A model generated the notes under the pieces. The model saw nothing but the letters and a program-made list of their open reading frames with translations, was not told the origin of the DNA and ran no database searches. A stretch of DNA of 64,000 bases, taken from NCBI RefSeq assembly GCF_000282655.1, contig NZ_AKIV01000138.1, positions 1 to 64,000 of the forward strand. Reading direction: 5' to 3'. Made by a program: the position numbers and the translations under genes. Numbering within the stretch: the first letter of the stretch is position 1; every line of letters starts with the position of its first letter. Of the stretch, positions 33,376 to 44,445 are shown one piece after another. This stretch comes from Polaromonas sp. CF318 (GTDB lineage Bacteria > Pseudomonadota > Gammaproteobacteria > Burkholderiales > Burkholderiaceae_C).

Positions 33376-34506
33376 TCAGCGTCGTTTGCCGACGGCCGGT
33401 GTGCCGGTGTTGATAAAACTCGCATTCCCCAAACCCGTGCCCACGGTCAGCACGGCCCAGCGTTTCACGCCCTGCATAAAGGGCAGCTCCGACAGACCCT
33501 GTACCACCGCGTCGTTGTGCAGCCGCACCTGGATGTCGCGGCCGGCCAGCGGCGGCAGGTGTTCGGCCAGGTGCTGCGCGAGGTTGAAGCGCGGGCTCTC
33601 CCAATTGCCGGGCAGGTTTTGCGCGCCGGCGGCGATGGAGCCGTCTTCGCTGATCATGCCGGGGCAGGCCACACCCACAAAGGGCGCGAGCCTGAGCTTT
33701 CTGGCGCCGGCCTGCTGGATGAGTTTTTTGAGCATGGCGGCAATGCCCTGCACCAGGTCTTCGCGTCGGGTCGCGTCGCTGTCGCCGGCATGGCCCCATT
33801 TGCGCAGGCCGCTGACTTTCACTTCGGTGAGGTCCGGTGCCTTGCGCGCGCGCGGGCGCACGATGCCGCAGCGCACATTGGTGCCGCCGATGTCGACGGC
33901 CAGGAAGCCGTCGTAGCCGGACAGCACCTCGGGCGGCGCCAGGTGCACCCAGCCTATCAGCCCGCCTTCGTCGGGATGGTGGCGCAAGGTCATGAGGTGC
34001 ACGCGGCTGCCGCGCTGGTAGAGCAGCTCGGCCGTGCGGTCTATGGCGAGTTCGCCGACCAGGCTTTGCCGGAAGCCGCCGCCGACCACGATGCGCCGCA
34101 CGCCCTGCCAGGAAGGATGGGCGAGGAAGCGCCGCACCACGCGGGCCAGCTGCCAGGCATAGTCTTCCGACGCGGCGGCGATGATGGCCGCGGCCTTGCC
34201 GTTGCGCCTGAGCAATTCGTCAAGCCGCTTCTTGCTGATCTTTGCCGTGGGCTTGCGGCCCAGCGGGTCCAGGCCGCTGATGCGGCGGTACAGCGTGCGC
34301 CAGGCGTCCAGCATCTCGCTGTAGGCGGTGCGGCTCACGCTGTCACCCACAAAACCCTCGCCGTCGTGCAGCTGCAGGCTGTAGCCCTGGATGGCGACGG
34401 TGGGTTGCCGCAAGCCGCCGTGCCTCAGATCCTCGGGCAGGGACGGGGCGCCGGTTTGGCGGGGGTCTTTTTTGCGCGGGCTCACGAGGCCATGATGGCG
34501 CGGCAT
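33376..34506 (-). CDS. ROK/ASKHA-fold sugar kinase-like protein with apparently permuted lobes
   Basis: The 376 residues contain both halves of a ROK-type kinase fold but in reversed order. Residues ~85-190 look like the C-terminal lobe: EDYAWQLARVVRRFLA, RRIVVGGGFRQSLVGEL, and EGGLIGWVHL in place of the usual GAAxLA ending. Residues ~200-376 look like the N-terminal lobe: AVDIGGTNVRCGIV with D205, FVGVACPGMISEDG, LHNDAVVQGLSELPF and LTVGTGLGNASF, after which the protein stops. The ROK zinc motif is absent. The start at 34506 (MPRHHGLVSPRKK) removes an arginine-rich extension. Kinase activity and substrate are unproven. Confidence 0.75.
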   Translation of the reverse strand: MPRHHGLVSPRKKDPRQTGAPSLPEDLRHGGLRQPTVAIQGYSLQLHDGEGFVGDSVSRTAYSEMLDAWRTLYRRISGLDPLGRKPTAKISKKRLDELLRRNGKAAAIIAAASEDYAWQLARVVRRFLAHPSWQGVRRIVVGGGFRQSLVGELAIDRTAELLYQRGSRVHLMTLRHHPDEGGLIGWVHLAPPEVLSGYDGFLAVDIGGTNVRCGIVRPRARKAPDLTEVKVSGLRKWGHAGDSDATRREDLVQGIAAMLKKLIQQAGARKLRLAPFVGVACPGMISEDGSIAAGAQNLPGNWESPRFNLAQHLAEHLPPLAGRDIQVRLHNDAVVQGLSELPFMQGVKRWAVLTVGTGLGNASFINTGTPAVGKRR

Positions 34507-34607
34507 GGGGCGGCGCGGCCGGCGGCGAAGGCGCTTGTGGCCGTCAGCCAAAATCCCGACACGCCTTTGGCCGCGCGGATGGCGCTGAGGCTCAAGTGGC
34601 GCGCACG

Positions 34608-34634
34608 GAAAATCGGCCGGATAAACCGGCCGAT
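34608..34634 (-). terminator. Rho-independent terminator after the CsbD gene
   Basis: ATCGGCCGG and CCGGCCGAT form a 9-bp stem with an ATAAA loop (34612-34634). On the minus strand it is followed by TTTTCC. It separates the csbD-like gene from the ROK-like gene downstream. Confidence 0.75.
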
Positions 34635-34692
34635 CTGCGGGGCGCGCGAAAGCGCGAGGGTGTGAAAACCTGGTTAAGGTTTGAGGTTCAAA

Positions 34693-34911
34693 TCAAGGCT
34701 TGAGCGGGTCGCGCTCCAGGTCCTTCTTCACTTCCTTGGCGGTGTCCTTGACGTCTTCCTTCATGTCGCCGTAAGCCTTCTGGGCCTTGCCTTCAAACTC
34801 GCGGGCATGGCCCTTGGCCTGCTGCTCGGCGTTGCCGACCATCTTGCCGGTGTGCTCCTGCACTTCGCCGGCGACTTCCTTGATCTTGCCTTTGACCTGG
34901 TCTTTGTTCAT
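34693..34911 (-). CDS. CsbD-family stress protein
   Basis: The 72-residue, highly charged, helix-rich protein begins MNKDQVKGKIKEVAGEVQEH, with the CsbD opening NKDxVKGKxKExxGxV, and continues with Lys/Glu/Asp-rich repeats to DLERDPLKP. CsbD proteins are small soluble proteins induced by general stress (sigma-B dependent in Bacillus); their molecular role is unknown. An upstream in-frame ATG at 34956 would add residues unlike the family, so 34911 is preferred. It is monocistronic, ending in a clear terminator. Confidence 0.9.
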   Translation of the reverse strand: MNKDQVKGKIKEVAGEVQEHTGKMVGNAEQQAKGHAREFEGKAQKAYGDMKEDVKDTAKEVKKDLERDPLKP

Positions 34912-35188
34912 GGGGATTACCTTTCGGGTGGTTGGGGGGACATGGAAAAACTCCATGCCTTCAAGTTAAGGGTTGGCCGGGGCGGCGCACGCAGGGAGGG
35001 GGCGCGGCCGGATGTCGGCTGCGGACTACAACAAGGTGTTGCTGCCATGCCAACGCGCGTACGGCGCTATGTCATTTCATGTGACAAGCCAGGCCGCCGC
35101 CCGTTAGACTGGATCGAGTGCGACATTGTGCAAATGCTGCAAGAGGGCGAAACATTCTTAGGCCCCGTAGCATCATCAAAGAGCTGCC

Positions 35189-35620
35189 ATGAGAAAGACC
35201 ATGCTGTTTTGGGGCTTGCTGGGAGGCGCCTCCGTGCTGCACGCGCAGGCCGCGTGGTTCACCGTGCTCGGCGACCCGCAGGACCCGGCGCTCAACACCA
35301 TAGAGGTCGATCCGGTGCCGGTGGGCGTGCAGGGCGAGCTGCGCACCATGAAGATACGCGTGAGCCGCTCCCAGCCGCGCACCAGCTGGGACGGCGTGCC
35401 TTACCGCTCCTACACCTCCACCGTGCAGTTCGACTGCGCGAACAAAAACGCGCGCTACCTCTCGCTGGATTTCTACAAGGAGCCGCTGTGGAAGGGCGAG
35501 CCGCACCAGACCTCGACCTATCCCGAGGGCGTGGTGCGGCACATGGCGTTTCGCGACGTGACGCCCAACCCGACGCAGCGGCTGATACGCGCGGCCTGCC
35601 GTCCGGTGGAGAAAAATTAG
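35189..35620 (+). CDS. Secreted protein resembling the surface-adhesin protein E family
   Basis: This 143-residue protein has a signal peptide ending SVLHAQA. A small beta-rich domain follows, with ITxDxxS-like FTVLGDPQDPALNTIEVDP, SYTSTVQFDCANKNARYLSLDFY and the late cysteine in IRAACRP, so one disulfide is possible. The pattern, an initial single-residue product line with a central DC and a C near the end, is that of the 'surface-adhesin protein E' family widely annotated in Burkholderiales. Host adhesion is not implied. It is preceded by 277 bp without another gene. Confidence 0.6.
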   Translation: MRKTMLFWGLLGGASVLHAQAAWFTVLGDPQDPALNTIEVDPVPVGVQGELRTMKIRVSRSQPRTSWDGVPYRSYTSTVQFDCANKNARYLSLDFYKEPLWKGEPHQTSTYPEGVVRHMAFRDVTPNPTQRLIRAACRPVEKN

Positions 35621-35720
35621 CCGCGCAGCCGCCCTTGTGCCTTCGCGGGGCCGGCGCTACGATGGGGAAGCCGCCATGTTGGGAGTGGTGGCGACACCTC
35701 CAGAAGAAAGGCTTCTCCTC

Positions 35721-36362
35721 ATGCCGCAACTCATTGCATCGGTCGAAGGCGTCGAAATCAAGCATGTCTACCTGAAGAACGACCGCACGACGCTGGGCCG
35801 CCGGCCGTACAACGACATCGTGTTCGACAACCTGGTGGTCAGCGGCGAGCACTGCGTGTTTGAACTCAAGGGCATCGCCGACGTCTACCTGCGCGACCTG
35901 GGCAGCACCAACGGCACCTACCTGAACGGCCATATGGTCAAGGCGCGCGAGCTGCTGCACGACAACGACATCATCAACATCGGCCATTTCAGGATCCAGT
36001 ACCTGGCGACCTCCGCGCACGAGGAGCCCGCCGAGAGCCAGGAAACCACGGCGATGTCGCTGGACGCGATAGGGTTGCCCGGCACCCCGGGGGCGCGGCA
36101 GGCCAGCCTGAAAGTGCTGTCGGGCTCGTCGGCGGGGCTTGAAGTGCCGGTGGTCAAGGCGGTCACCACCTTCGGCCAGCCGGGCGTGGCGGTGGTGTCG
36201 ATCTCGCACCGGCGCGACGGCTATTACGTGGCCCATATGGATGGGGAGACGCCGTCCACCCTCAACGGCAAGGCCATAGGCCCCAAGGCCACACCGCTGT
36301 CACACCATGATGTGCTGAACCTGGCGGGGACCGAGATGGAGTTTTTGCTGAAGGGGGCCTGA
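35721..36362 (+). CDS. Double FHA-domain protein
   Basis: The 213-residue cytoplasmic protein carries a canonical FHA domain at ~20-95: TLGRRPYNDIVFDNLVVSGEHC with the phosphothreonine-contacting Arg, Ser and His, then LGSTNGTYLNG. A second, degraded FHA-like repeat occupies ~125-213: GQPGVAVVSISHRRDGYYVAH, TPSTLNGKAIG, HHDVLNLAG. It still has SxxH and LNG but lacks the GR core. FHA domains bind phosphothreonine partners, yet no Ser/Thr kinase other than HipA (far away) is in the window. GAAAGG precedes the ATG at 35721. Confidence 0.85.
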   Translation: MPQLIASVEGVEIKHVYLKNDRTTLGRRPYNDIVFDNLVVSGEHCVFELKGIADVYLRDLGSTNGTYLNGHMVKARELLHDNDIINIGHFRIQYLATSAHEEPAESQETTAMSLDAIGLPGTPGARQASLKVLSGSSAGLEVPVVKAVTTFGQPGVAVVSISHRRDGYYVAHMDGETPSTLNGKAIGPKATPLSHHDVLNLAGTEMEFLLKGA

Positions 36363-36409
36363 CTCCCTCACCCCAACCCTCTCCCGGAGGGCGCGGGGAC
36401 TGAGAAGAT

Positions 36410-36427
36410 GCGCCCCGCTTGGGGCGC
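36410..36427. repeat. REP-like hairpin in the FHA / propeller intergenic gap
   Basis: GCGCCCC-GCTT-GGGGCGC forms a 7-bp stem with no T-run, following a CTCACCCCAACCCTCTCCC block of the kind that recurs between genes in related genomes. It is probably a dispersed intergenic repeat, not a terminator. Confidence 0.5.
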
Positions 36428-36483
36428 TCGGGGCACACCAGGGCCCCATCAATAACAACATCAGCGGCGAGGGCCCACCCATC

Positions 36484-37629
36484 ATGACGAAACGCGAATG
36501 GCAATTGGCCATCCCCATCCTGATCGGCCTTGCGCTGTGCGTGGCGGCCTTTGTGCATGGCCAGAACAGGGTCAACCCGGATGCGGGCATGGTGGCGCTG
36601 CGGGTGTTCAAGGCGCCGCAGGGTGAGCGGGTCGCCGTCGTCGCCAACCACGCCTTGCATGTGCTTGACGCCCAGGGGCAGCGCATCGCGCGCCAGGACC
36701 TGAAGGCGCTGGGCTTGAGCGAAAGCCCCAGCGACATGGACTGGACAGTGGATGCCCGGCAGCGGGTCGAGGCCTGGTTCTTTGACGGCGCCGCCGTGCC
36801 CCGTGTGCTGCGTTGCGCCTGGAGCGATGCGCAGGCGCAACTGGCGGATTGCCGCACGGCAATGGAAGGCCCGCAGCTCAAGAACAACGACCGTTCCCTG
36901 ACCGTGCACCTGGCCGTGGATCGCGCTGGTGAGCGCGTCTTCATCGCCGATGCCAAGGGCAACCGCGTACAGTCGTTTGACTTGAGCGGCAAAGCCCTGG
37001 ACAGCACCGACCCCCAGGTGGCGCCGCTGCTGTTCCCCAACCGCCTGCGCTATCTGGGCAATGACACCCTGGTGGTGGCCGACAACGACCACCGCCGGCT
37101 GGTCTGGCTGCGCGTCGCCCCCGGCCAACCCACCGGGCTGTTGCGCAGCCTGGGCTCGGCCGTGCACGGCCAGGCCCGCCAGGGCCGCGGCAAGGTCACC
37201 GACGTGGCCTTGGGCCCGGACGGCACGCTGTGGATGCTGGCCGTGAAGCAGGGCCAGAAGGATGGGGACGTGCTGGTGTTTGACGCCCAGCGGCGGCCCG
37301 TGGCGCGCGCGGCATTGGCCGATGATTCCGACCCCTTGCTGATCGACGCGCTGGGCAACACCGCGCTGGTCGGCGATTACAGCTTCATCAGGCTGAACCG
37401 TGTCGACGCGCAAGGCCGCGACCTCGGTGAGTTTGGTGACGCGGCTTTTCGTGGGGAGCTACAAGCCCTGAAGCAGCGGGTGCGGTCCGGCGCGCTATGG
37501 AAAACCGGCGCCATGGCCGCGGGCGGCGTGCTCATCGCGGTCGGTCTGGTGCTGGGCCTGCTGTTTGGCCAGAAACCCAAACGGCCTGAGCCGTTTGATG
37601 ACCCCCCAAGCCCGCAAGACCCTAGATGA
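36484..37629 (+). CDS. Membrane-anchored NHL/beta-propeller-like protein
   Basis: The 381-residue protein has an N-terminal hydrophobic helix (LAIPILIGLALCVAAFVHG), a long extracytoplasmic region of propeller-like repeats and a C-terminal helix (WKTGAMAAGGVLIAVGLVLGLLFG) with a Pro-rich tail. The repeats include AVDRAGERVFIADAKGNRV, LGNDTLVVADNDHRRLV and DVALGPDGTLWMLAV. I cannot assign an activity. The gene ends in an 8-bp convergent overlap with the DUF2726 gene. Two anchors at both ends, with the propeller between them, would place it in the periplasm. Confidence 0.65.
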   Translation: MTKREWQLAIPILIGLALCVAAFVHGQNRVNPDAGMVALRVFKAPQGERVAVVANHALHVLDAQGQRIARQDLKALGLSESPSDMDWTVDARQRVEAWFFDGAAVPRVLRCAWSDAQAQLADCRTAMEGPQLKNNDRSLTVHLAVDRAGERVFIADAKGNRVQSFDLSGKALDSTDPQVAPLLFPNRLRYLGNDTLVVADNDHRRLVWLRVAPGQPTGLLRSLGSAVHGQARQGRGKVTDVALGPDGTLWMLAVKQGQKDGDVLVFDAQRRPVARAALADDSDPLLIDALGNTALVGDYSFIRLNRVDAQGRDLGEFGDAAFRGELQALKQRVRSGALWKTGAMAAGGVLIAVGLVLGLLFGQKPKRPEPFDDPPSPQDPR

Positions 37630-38371
37630 TGGAACTGCTCGGGTTGGTACTCGAGTAATTGATAGGCCTGCGCGGCGGGCCTTCGCCGGCCAGGCGCAGC
37701 GCGAAGGCGCGGGCCAGGGCCTGCAGCTTGAGGGTGGACTTCAGGTGCAGCGGCGTCATGCCGGCCTTGGTGAGGTCCGAGGCATTGCTGGACACGCGCG
37801 AGAGCTGCGGTTGCTCGAGCTTGGTGCGAGCGGGGCGGCCGGCGCGTTCGCTGGAGGCGAGTTTGGCGGCTTCGCTGGTGGCGGTGCCGAGGAATTTTTC
37901 GCGCAGCAGCGCGGCGCTGGGCCGGCGCTGGCTTTCAACAATCCAGTAGGGCAGGCCGGCGCGGGCCAGCAGCTCGCGCTTGAAGCCGTGGTTGCGGCCG
38001 GTGACCTCGCCGCGGCCCAGCACATCGATGCAGCCCAGCACCGTGCCTTTCTGGTCGGCCAGCGCGCAGGAAAAGTTCACCGTGCTCAGCAGCGCCTGCC
38101 AATGGGCGTCGCCGCCGCGCTGGTTGGGTTCGATAAAACCGGTGAAGGGGACTTTGGGCAGGATGCGGTGCTCGGGGAACACCTCCTCCAGCCAGCGCCA
38201 GACCTGGAGCTCGTCGCGGCTGGCCAGGGGTTTGGCGCGCAGGGTGTGGTTGCGCGCCACTTTTTTGCGGGTGGCCACCACATGGGACAACCAGCGTTCA
38301 TAAGCCAAGGCACCCAGGGCCACACTGCCGACAAAAAGGAAAAAACCGATCAGAAAACTGCTGCCCGTCAT
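37622..38371 (-). CDS. DUF2726 domain membrane-anchored protein
   Basis: A short N-terminal membrane helix (FLIGFFLFVGSVALGALAY) precedes a DUF2726 domain at ~38-150 of 249 residues: KPLASRDELQVWRWLEEVFP, HRILPKVPFTGFI, NFSCALADQKGTVLGCIDV and ELLARAGLPYWIVES. DUF2726 has a restriction-nuclease-like fold, and most members carry a D...E/D-x-K active set. Here the ELDD-type acidic segment is reduced to CIDVLGR, so nuclease activity is uncertain. The C-terminal ~90 residues look disordered. The start at 38371 is preferred over longer frames because it places the helix at the N-terminus. Confidence 0.65.
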   Translation of the reverse strand: MTGSSFLIGFFLFVGSVALGALAYERWLSHVVATRKKVARNHTLRAKPLASRDELQVWRWLEEVFPEHRILPKVPFTGFIEPNQRGGDAHWQALLSTVNFSCALADQKGTVLGCIDVLGRGEVTGRNHGFKRELLARAGLPYWIVESQRRPSAALLREKFLGTATSEAAKLASSERAGRPARTKLEQPQLSRVSSNASDLTKAGMTPLHLKSTLKLQALARAFALRLAGEGPPRRPINYSSTNPSSSII

Positions 38372-38570
38372 GTTCGCGCCCTGAAATCGCCCGGAGGTCA
38401 TGCTGAAGAAGAAGGGCGTAGCGCCTATCCCGGCCCTGTTTATAAGGGATATCAGGTACATTTTTGGTTTTCTGTGAACTAGTTCACAATTTTTTACGAA
38501 CGACCGTTCTAAAACCTAGCACGCAGCCTGGCGGCCACTTCCTCTTCTTCTTCTTCTTCATTCCTCCTTG

Positions 38571-38927
38571 ATGAAACAAACTCCCGCAGGCGGCCTGGTG
38601 TATTCCACCGAGGCCGGAAGAATGTGCCCCAATTGCCGCCGGCCGGTAGCGGCCTGCAGCTGCAAGCAGGCGGCGGCGCCCGCGGCGGGCGGCCCGGTGC
38701 GTGTGAGCCGCGAGAGCAAGGGCCGGGGCGGCAAGACGGTCACCGTGGTCAAGGGCCTGCCGCTGGACGCCATGGCCCTGGCGCTGCTGGGCAAGCAGTT
38801 GCGCACGGCCTGCGGTTCGGGCGGCACGGCCAAGGACGGCGTGATCGAGGTGCAGGGCGACCATTGCGACACCGTGATGGCGGCGCTGCAGAAACAGGGC
38901 TATGCCCCCAAACGGGCCGGCGGCTAG
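38571..38927 (+). CDS. SUI1-family translation factor (YciH-like)
   Basis: The 118-residue protein has a cysteine cluster near the N-terminus (MCPNCRRPVAACSCK) that could bind zinc. A SUI1/eIF1-like domain follows: GGKTVTVVKGLPLD, LGKQLRTACGSGGTAKDGVIEVQGDH, ALQKQGYAPKR. E. coli YciH influences start-codon fidelity in vitro and acts as a stress-linked initiation inhibitor. The ATG at 38571 follows an in-frame TTG at 38568. There is no strong Shine-Dalgarno, and a run of CTT triplets lies just upstream. Confidence 0.88.
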   Translation: MKQTPAGGLVYSTEAGRMCPNCRRPVAACSCKQAAAPAAGGPVRVSRESKGRGGKTVTVVKGLPLDAMALALLGKQLRTACGSGGTAKDGVIEVQGDHCDTVMAALQKQGYAPKRAGG

Positions 38928-38961
38928 GCACGCTTTCCTCTGCTTTCCTCTAGATATATAT

Positions 38962-39171
38962 ATGAATCCCGAAGACCTGCTACTGCTGGTGACCCGCGAA
39001 ATGCCTTTCGGCAAGCACAAGGGCACGCTGATCGCCGACCTGCCGGGCAATTACCTGAACTGGTTTGCGCGCGAGGGATTCCCCAAGGGTGAAATCGGCC
39101 GCCTGCTGGCGCTGATGCAGGAAATCGACCACAACGGCCTGAAGCCGCTGCTGGACCCCTTGCGTCGTTAA
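38962..39171 (+). CDS. DUF3820 family small protein
   Basis: The 69-residue protein matches DUF3820: MPFGKHKGTLIADLPGNYLNWFAREGFPKGEIGRLL, split here as the FGKHKG turn followed by LPxxYLxWF, and ending LKPLLDPLR. The family is often annotated 'putative quorum-sensing-regulated virulence factor' because of one Pseudomonas structure, but its biochemical role is unknown and FGKHKG resembles nuclease-associated modules. It follows the SUI1 gene by 34 bp and is probably co-transcribed. Confidence 0.85.
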   Translation: MNPEDLLLLVTREMPFGKHKGTLIADLPGNYLNWFAREGFPKGEIGRLLALMQEIDHNGLKPLLDPLRR

Positions 39172-39315
39172 GCGCCGTTAAGCACCACAGCACCGCCGCG
39201 CGTCGCCTCCTCCATTTGCAGTATTGCCCCGGCGGGCATTCCTGAGCAGAATCCCTGCACCGCGCAGGCCGGCCCCAGGTCGTGTATCGCGCAACGTCCA
39301 CACAAGGTAACCCGC

Positions 39316-39729
39316 ATGAGCTACGAACTGTCCCTGGAAGCCAGGGTCAGGCAAATGATGGCGAAGTTTCGCACCCAGGAATGGCTGGGCCTCGCCGCGG
39401 GCTTCCTGATTTTTGCCGCCGCCGACCTGTTGCGCGCCTGGTGGGCGCCGCAGCTTCCGGTGTGGATGGTGCACGGCTGGTTTTTCCCCATCATCGTGCT
39501 GGCCTCGGTGGCCGCGCTCTACCTGTCGGCGTCCATGCACAAGGCGCTCAAGCAGCACAGCGCGGTGGACCCGCAGCGGCGGCGCGAGATGTGCCTGCTG
39601 TTCCTGCTGGGCTCGCAGGACCAGCAGGGCCTGAGGCTCATGAAACGCATCGCCATGGCGGCCAATGTGCATGCGCTGAGTTTCGGGATGGCGCTGGGGC
39701 TGCTGGTGTTCAGCCTGGTGCGCGTCTAG
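39316..39729 (+). CDS. Uncharacterised inner-membrane protein with about three helices
   Basis: In 137 residues, hydrophobic spans at ~25-42 (LGLAAGFLIFAAADLLRA), ~53-71 (GWFFPIIVLASVAALYLSA) and ~116-135 (ALSFGMALGLLVFSLVRV) are separated by a charged cytoplasmic loop containing DPQRRREMCLLFLLG. No catalytic or binding motif is recognised. It is convergent with fadH, 18 bp between stops, and stands alone on its strand after DUF3820. Confidence 0.6.
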   Translation: MSYELSLEARVRQMMAKFRTQEWLGLAAGFLIFAAADLLRAWWAPQLPVWMVHGWFFPIIVLASVAALYLSASMHKALKQHSAVDPQRRREMCLLFLLGSQDQQGLRLMKRIAMAANVHALSFGMALGLLVFSLVRV

Positions 39730-39747
39730 AGAGGGGATAAAGAGAGC

Positions 39748-42045
<2,298 letters not shown>

Positions 42046-42066
42046 GTTAAAGAGTTCTTTGGGCGC

Positions 42067-42160
42067 TACCAGTGGGGGCCGCGGGACTGGCTTTGCCAGA
42101 CCGCAGGCGCCGCCCCCTTGAGGGGGGAACAAGCTACACGCAGTGAGCATGGACGGGGGT
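42067..42160 (-). repeat. Comamonadaceae-type intergenic repeat, right arm of an inverted pair
   Basis: Read on the minus strand it shows GCTCACTGCGTGTAGCTT, CCCCCCTCAAGGGGGC and GCCTGCGGTCTGGCAAAGCC in the same order as the left arm. The pair could fold into a long imperfect cruciform or RNA hairpin about 200 bases long. Confidence 0.7.
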
Positions 42161-42218
42161 GGGTTTGAAGGGGTGTTGTCCGACATGCGGTGCGCCGCGG
42201 GACTGCTACCTTGGAACC

Positions 42219-42464
42219 ATGCCCAAAAACACCACCAGCCCGACACGCGCCAAGACCGGCGAAGGCGCGCCCGTGCCGCACCCGCCGCACAGCGAGCCGG
42301 ACGACGCGGCCGACGGCAACGATGCCAGCACCCTGATCGCAAGGCCCATGAAGCCCGGGGAGGGTGGCAAGCTTCAACAGCACAGCTTTCCCGACGGCGG
42401 CGGCAGCGGCGGGGCCGAGGCTTTCCGGCGTGCGCCGAGGGGAAAACCTTCACCCGGCGTTTGA
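42219..42464 (+). CDS. Small hypothetical protein upstream of xthA
   Basis: The 81-residue polar protein begins MPKNTTSPTRAKTGEGAPVP and continues with an acidic DDAADGNDAS stretch, then Gly/Ser-rich sequence. It is likely disordered and no family is recognised. It ends 11 bases before the xthA start, so co-translation is possible. Codon use is GC-rich and ordinary, but the low-complexity composition means it could also be a chance frame. Confidence 0.4.
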   Translation: MPKNTTSPTRAKTGEGAPVPHPPHSEPDDAADGNDASTLIARPMKPGEGGKLQQHSFPDGGGSGGAEAFRRAPRGKPSPGV

Positions 42465-42474
42465 CCGGCGTCTG

Positions 42475-43287
42475 ATGAAGCTCGCGACCTTCAACGTCAA
42501 CGGCATCAAGACGCGCCTGCCGCAGCTGCTGGCATGGCTGGAGAAAGACGCGCCCGACGTGGTCTGCCTGCAGGAACTCAAGGCGCTGGATGGGGTGTTT
42601 CCGCACCAGGCGCTGCGTGAGACGGGCTACGAGGCCCTGTGGAAAGGCCAGCGTTCGTGGAACGGCGTGGCCATCCTTGCCAAGGGCCAGGCACCGGTGG
42701 AAATACGCCGCGAACTGCCCGGCGACCCGGCCGACGACCAGAGCCGCTACCTGGAGGCCGCGGTGGACGGCATGGTCGTGGCCTGCCTTTACCTGCCCAA
42801 TGGCAACCCGCAGCCCGGACCGAAATTTGATTACAAGCTGGCCTGGTTCAGCCGTCTGCATGCGCACGCCAAGGCGCTTTACGCTTCGGGCCATCCGGTG
42901 GCGCTGATGGGCGACTTCAATGTGATTCCGACGGACCTGGATGTGTACAACCCCAAGTCATGGCAGCGCGACGCGCTGATGCAGCCCGAAAGCCGCGCGG
43001 CTTACGAAAAACTGCTGGCGCAGGGCTGGGTGGACAGCCTGCGCGCGCTGCACCCGGGCGAGCGCCTCTACACCTTCTGGGATTATTTCCGCCAGCACTG
43101 GCAGCGTAACGCGGGGCTGCGCATAGACCATATCCTGCTGAACGCCGAACTCGCGCCGCGCCTGAAGGCGGCCGGCGTGGACCGCTGGGTTCGCGGGCAG
43201 GAGCACGCCAGCGACCATGCGCCCGTGTGGGTGGAACTGGGGGCGGCTAAAAAGAAGGCCGCGCCGAAAAAGCGCGCCAAGCCTTAA
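42475..43287 (+). CDS. xth: Exodeoxyribonuclease III
   Basis: This 270-residue Mg-dependent AP endonuclease and 3'-exonuclease acts in base-excision repair. The EEP-family motifs appear in order: [22 protein letters not shown] with the metal Glu, [28 protein letters not shown] with Asp/Asn catalytic residues, LRIDHILLN and the closing [11 protein letters not shown] with the catalytic Asp-His. The C-terminus adds a lysine-rich tail ([12 protein letters not shown]). The start at 42475 gives the standard [10 protein letters not shown]. It overlaps the convergent pyrD gene by four bases. Confidence 0.93.
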   Translation: MKLATFNVNGIKTRLPQLLAWLEKDAPDVVCLQELKALDGVFPHQALRETGYEALWKGQRSWNGVAILAKGQAPVEIRRELPGDPADDQSRYLEAAVDGMVVACLYLPNGNPQPGPKFDYKLAWFSRLHAHAKALYASGHPVALMGDFNVIPTDLDVYNPKSWQRDALMQPESRAAYEKLLAQGWVDSLRALHPGERLYTFWDYFRQHWQRNAGLRIDHILLNAELAPRLKAAGVDRWVRGQEHASDHAPVWVELGAAKKKAAPKKRAKP

Positions 43288-44336
43288 CGGCTTTTTTTGA
43301 TCGCCTGCGCGGCCTGGGTGACCAGTTCCGGGCCTTTGTAAATGAGCCCGGTGTAGATCTGCACCACGTCGGCGCCGGCCTTGATCTTGGAGACGGCGTC
43401 GGCGCCGCTCAAAATGCCACCCACACCGATGATGGGAAAGCCCTTGCCGAGCGCGGCGCGCAGCTGGCTGATGACGCGGTTGCTGGCTTCGAGCACGGGC
43501 GCGCCGCTCAGGCCGCCGGCTTCTTCCGCATGGCGCATGCCCTTGACGGCCTCACGGTTGAGCGTGGTGTTGGTGGCGACCACGCCGTCCATGGCGTGGC
43601 TCTTGAGCGTGGCCGCGATCACCGCGACCTGGGCCTCGTCGAGGTCGGGCGCGATTTTCACGAAGATGGGCACACGTTTGCCGTGCTGTTTGGCGAGTGT
43701 TTCGCGGCGCTCGGCGATGCGGCCCAGCAGGGCGTCCAGCGCCTCGTCGCTTTGCAGCGCGCGCAGGTTTTTGGTGTTGGGGCTGGAGATGTTGACGGTG
43801 ACGTAGTCGGCATGCGGGTAGACGCCGTCCAGGCAGGCCAGGTAGTCGTCGACCGCGTTCTCGATCGGCGTGGCGGCGTTTTTGCCGATGTTCAGGCCCA
43901 GCAGCAGGCCGCCCTGCGCGCCGGGCTTGCGCACGCTGGAGCGCTGGACGTTGGCCAAAAAGGCGTCCAGGCCTTCGTTGTTAAAGCCCAGGCGGTTGAT
44001 CAGCGCGTTGGCCTCGGGCAGGCGGAACATGCGCGGCTTGGGGTTGCCGGGCTGGCCCTTGGGGGTGACGGTGCCGACCTCGACAAAACCGAAACCCATG
44101 GCGGCCAGGCCGTCGATGCAGCGCGCGTTTTTGTCCAGCCCGGCGGCCAGGCCGACGCGGTTCGGAAATTTCAGCCCGGCCAGTTCGATCGGGTCGCTGA
44201 CGCGGCTGGACAGGTAGGCCAGGGCCAGCGGCGTGCCCTGGGTGCGCGCCAGCGAGGCCATGGTCAGCTCGTGGGCGGTTTCGGGGTCCAGCCCAAATAA
44301 AAAGGGGCGGGCCAGGGCGTAGGGGAGCAGGGACAT
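43284..44336 (-). CDS. pyrD: Dihydroorotate dehydrogenase (quinone), class 2
   Basis: The 350-residue membrane-associated flavoenzyme makes orotate for pyrimidine synthesis and passes electrons to ubiquinone. An N-terminal helical extension ([20 protein letters not shown]), the mark of class 2, precedes the FMN barrel. The barrel shows [50 protein letters not shown] with the catalytic serine, TNTTLNRE and [19 protein letters not shown]. It is divergent from rpiA with 109 bp between starts. Confidence 0.95.
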   Translation of the reverse strand: MSLLPYALARPFLFGLDPETAHELTMASLARTQGTPLALAYLSSRVSDPIELAGLKFPNRVGLAAGLDKNARCIDGLAAMGFGFVEVGTVTPKGQPGNPKPRMFRLPEANALINRLGFNNEGLDAFLANVQRSSVRKPGAQGGLLLGLNIGKNAATPIENAVDDYLACLDGVYPHADYVTVNISSPNTKNLRALQSDEALDALLGRIAERRETLAKQHGKRVPIFVKIAPDLDEAQVAVIAATLKSHAMDGVVATNTTLNREAVKGMRHAEEAGGLSGAPVLEASNRVISQLRAALGKGFPIIGVGGILSGADAVSKIKAGADVVQIYTGLIYKGPELVTQAAQAIKKSR

Positions 44337-44445
44337 TGGATAATTCGGGGCTAGTGGCTGTGAATGGCCCGGTGCGCCCGGGCAAGAGCCCCGATTGTCG
44401 CAAAACCCGTTTCACCCTCCCGATTCCATCCCTCCCAACACTCCC

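Noticed and set aside
38538-38562. CTT triplet run upstream of the SUI1 gene as a phase-variation tract
   Set aside because: About five perfect units, outside the coding frame, are too few to call without strain comparison.
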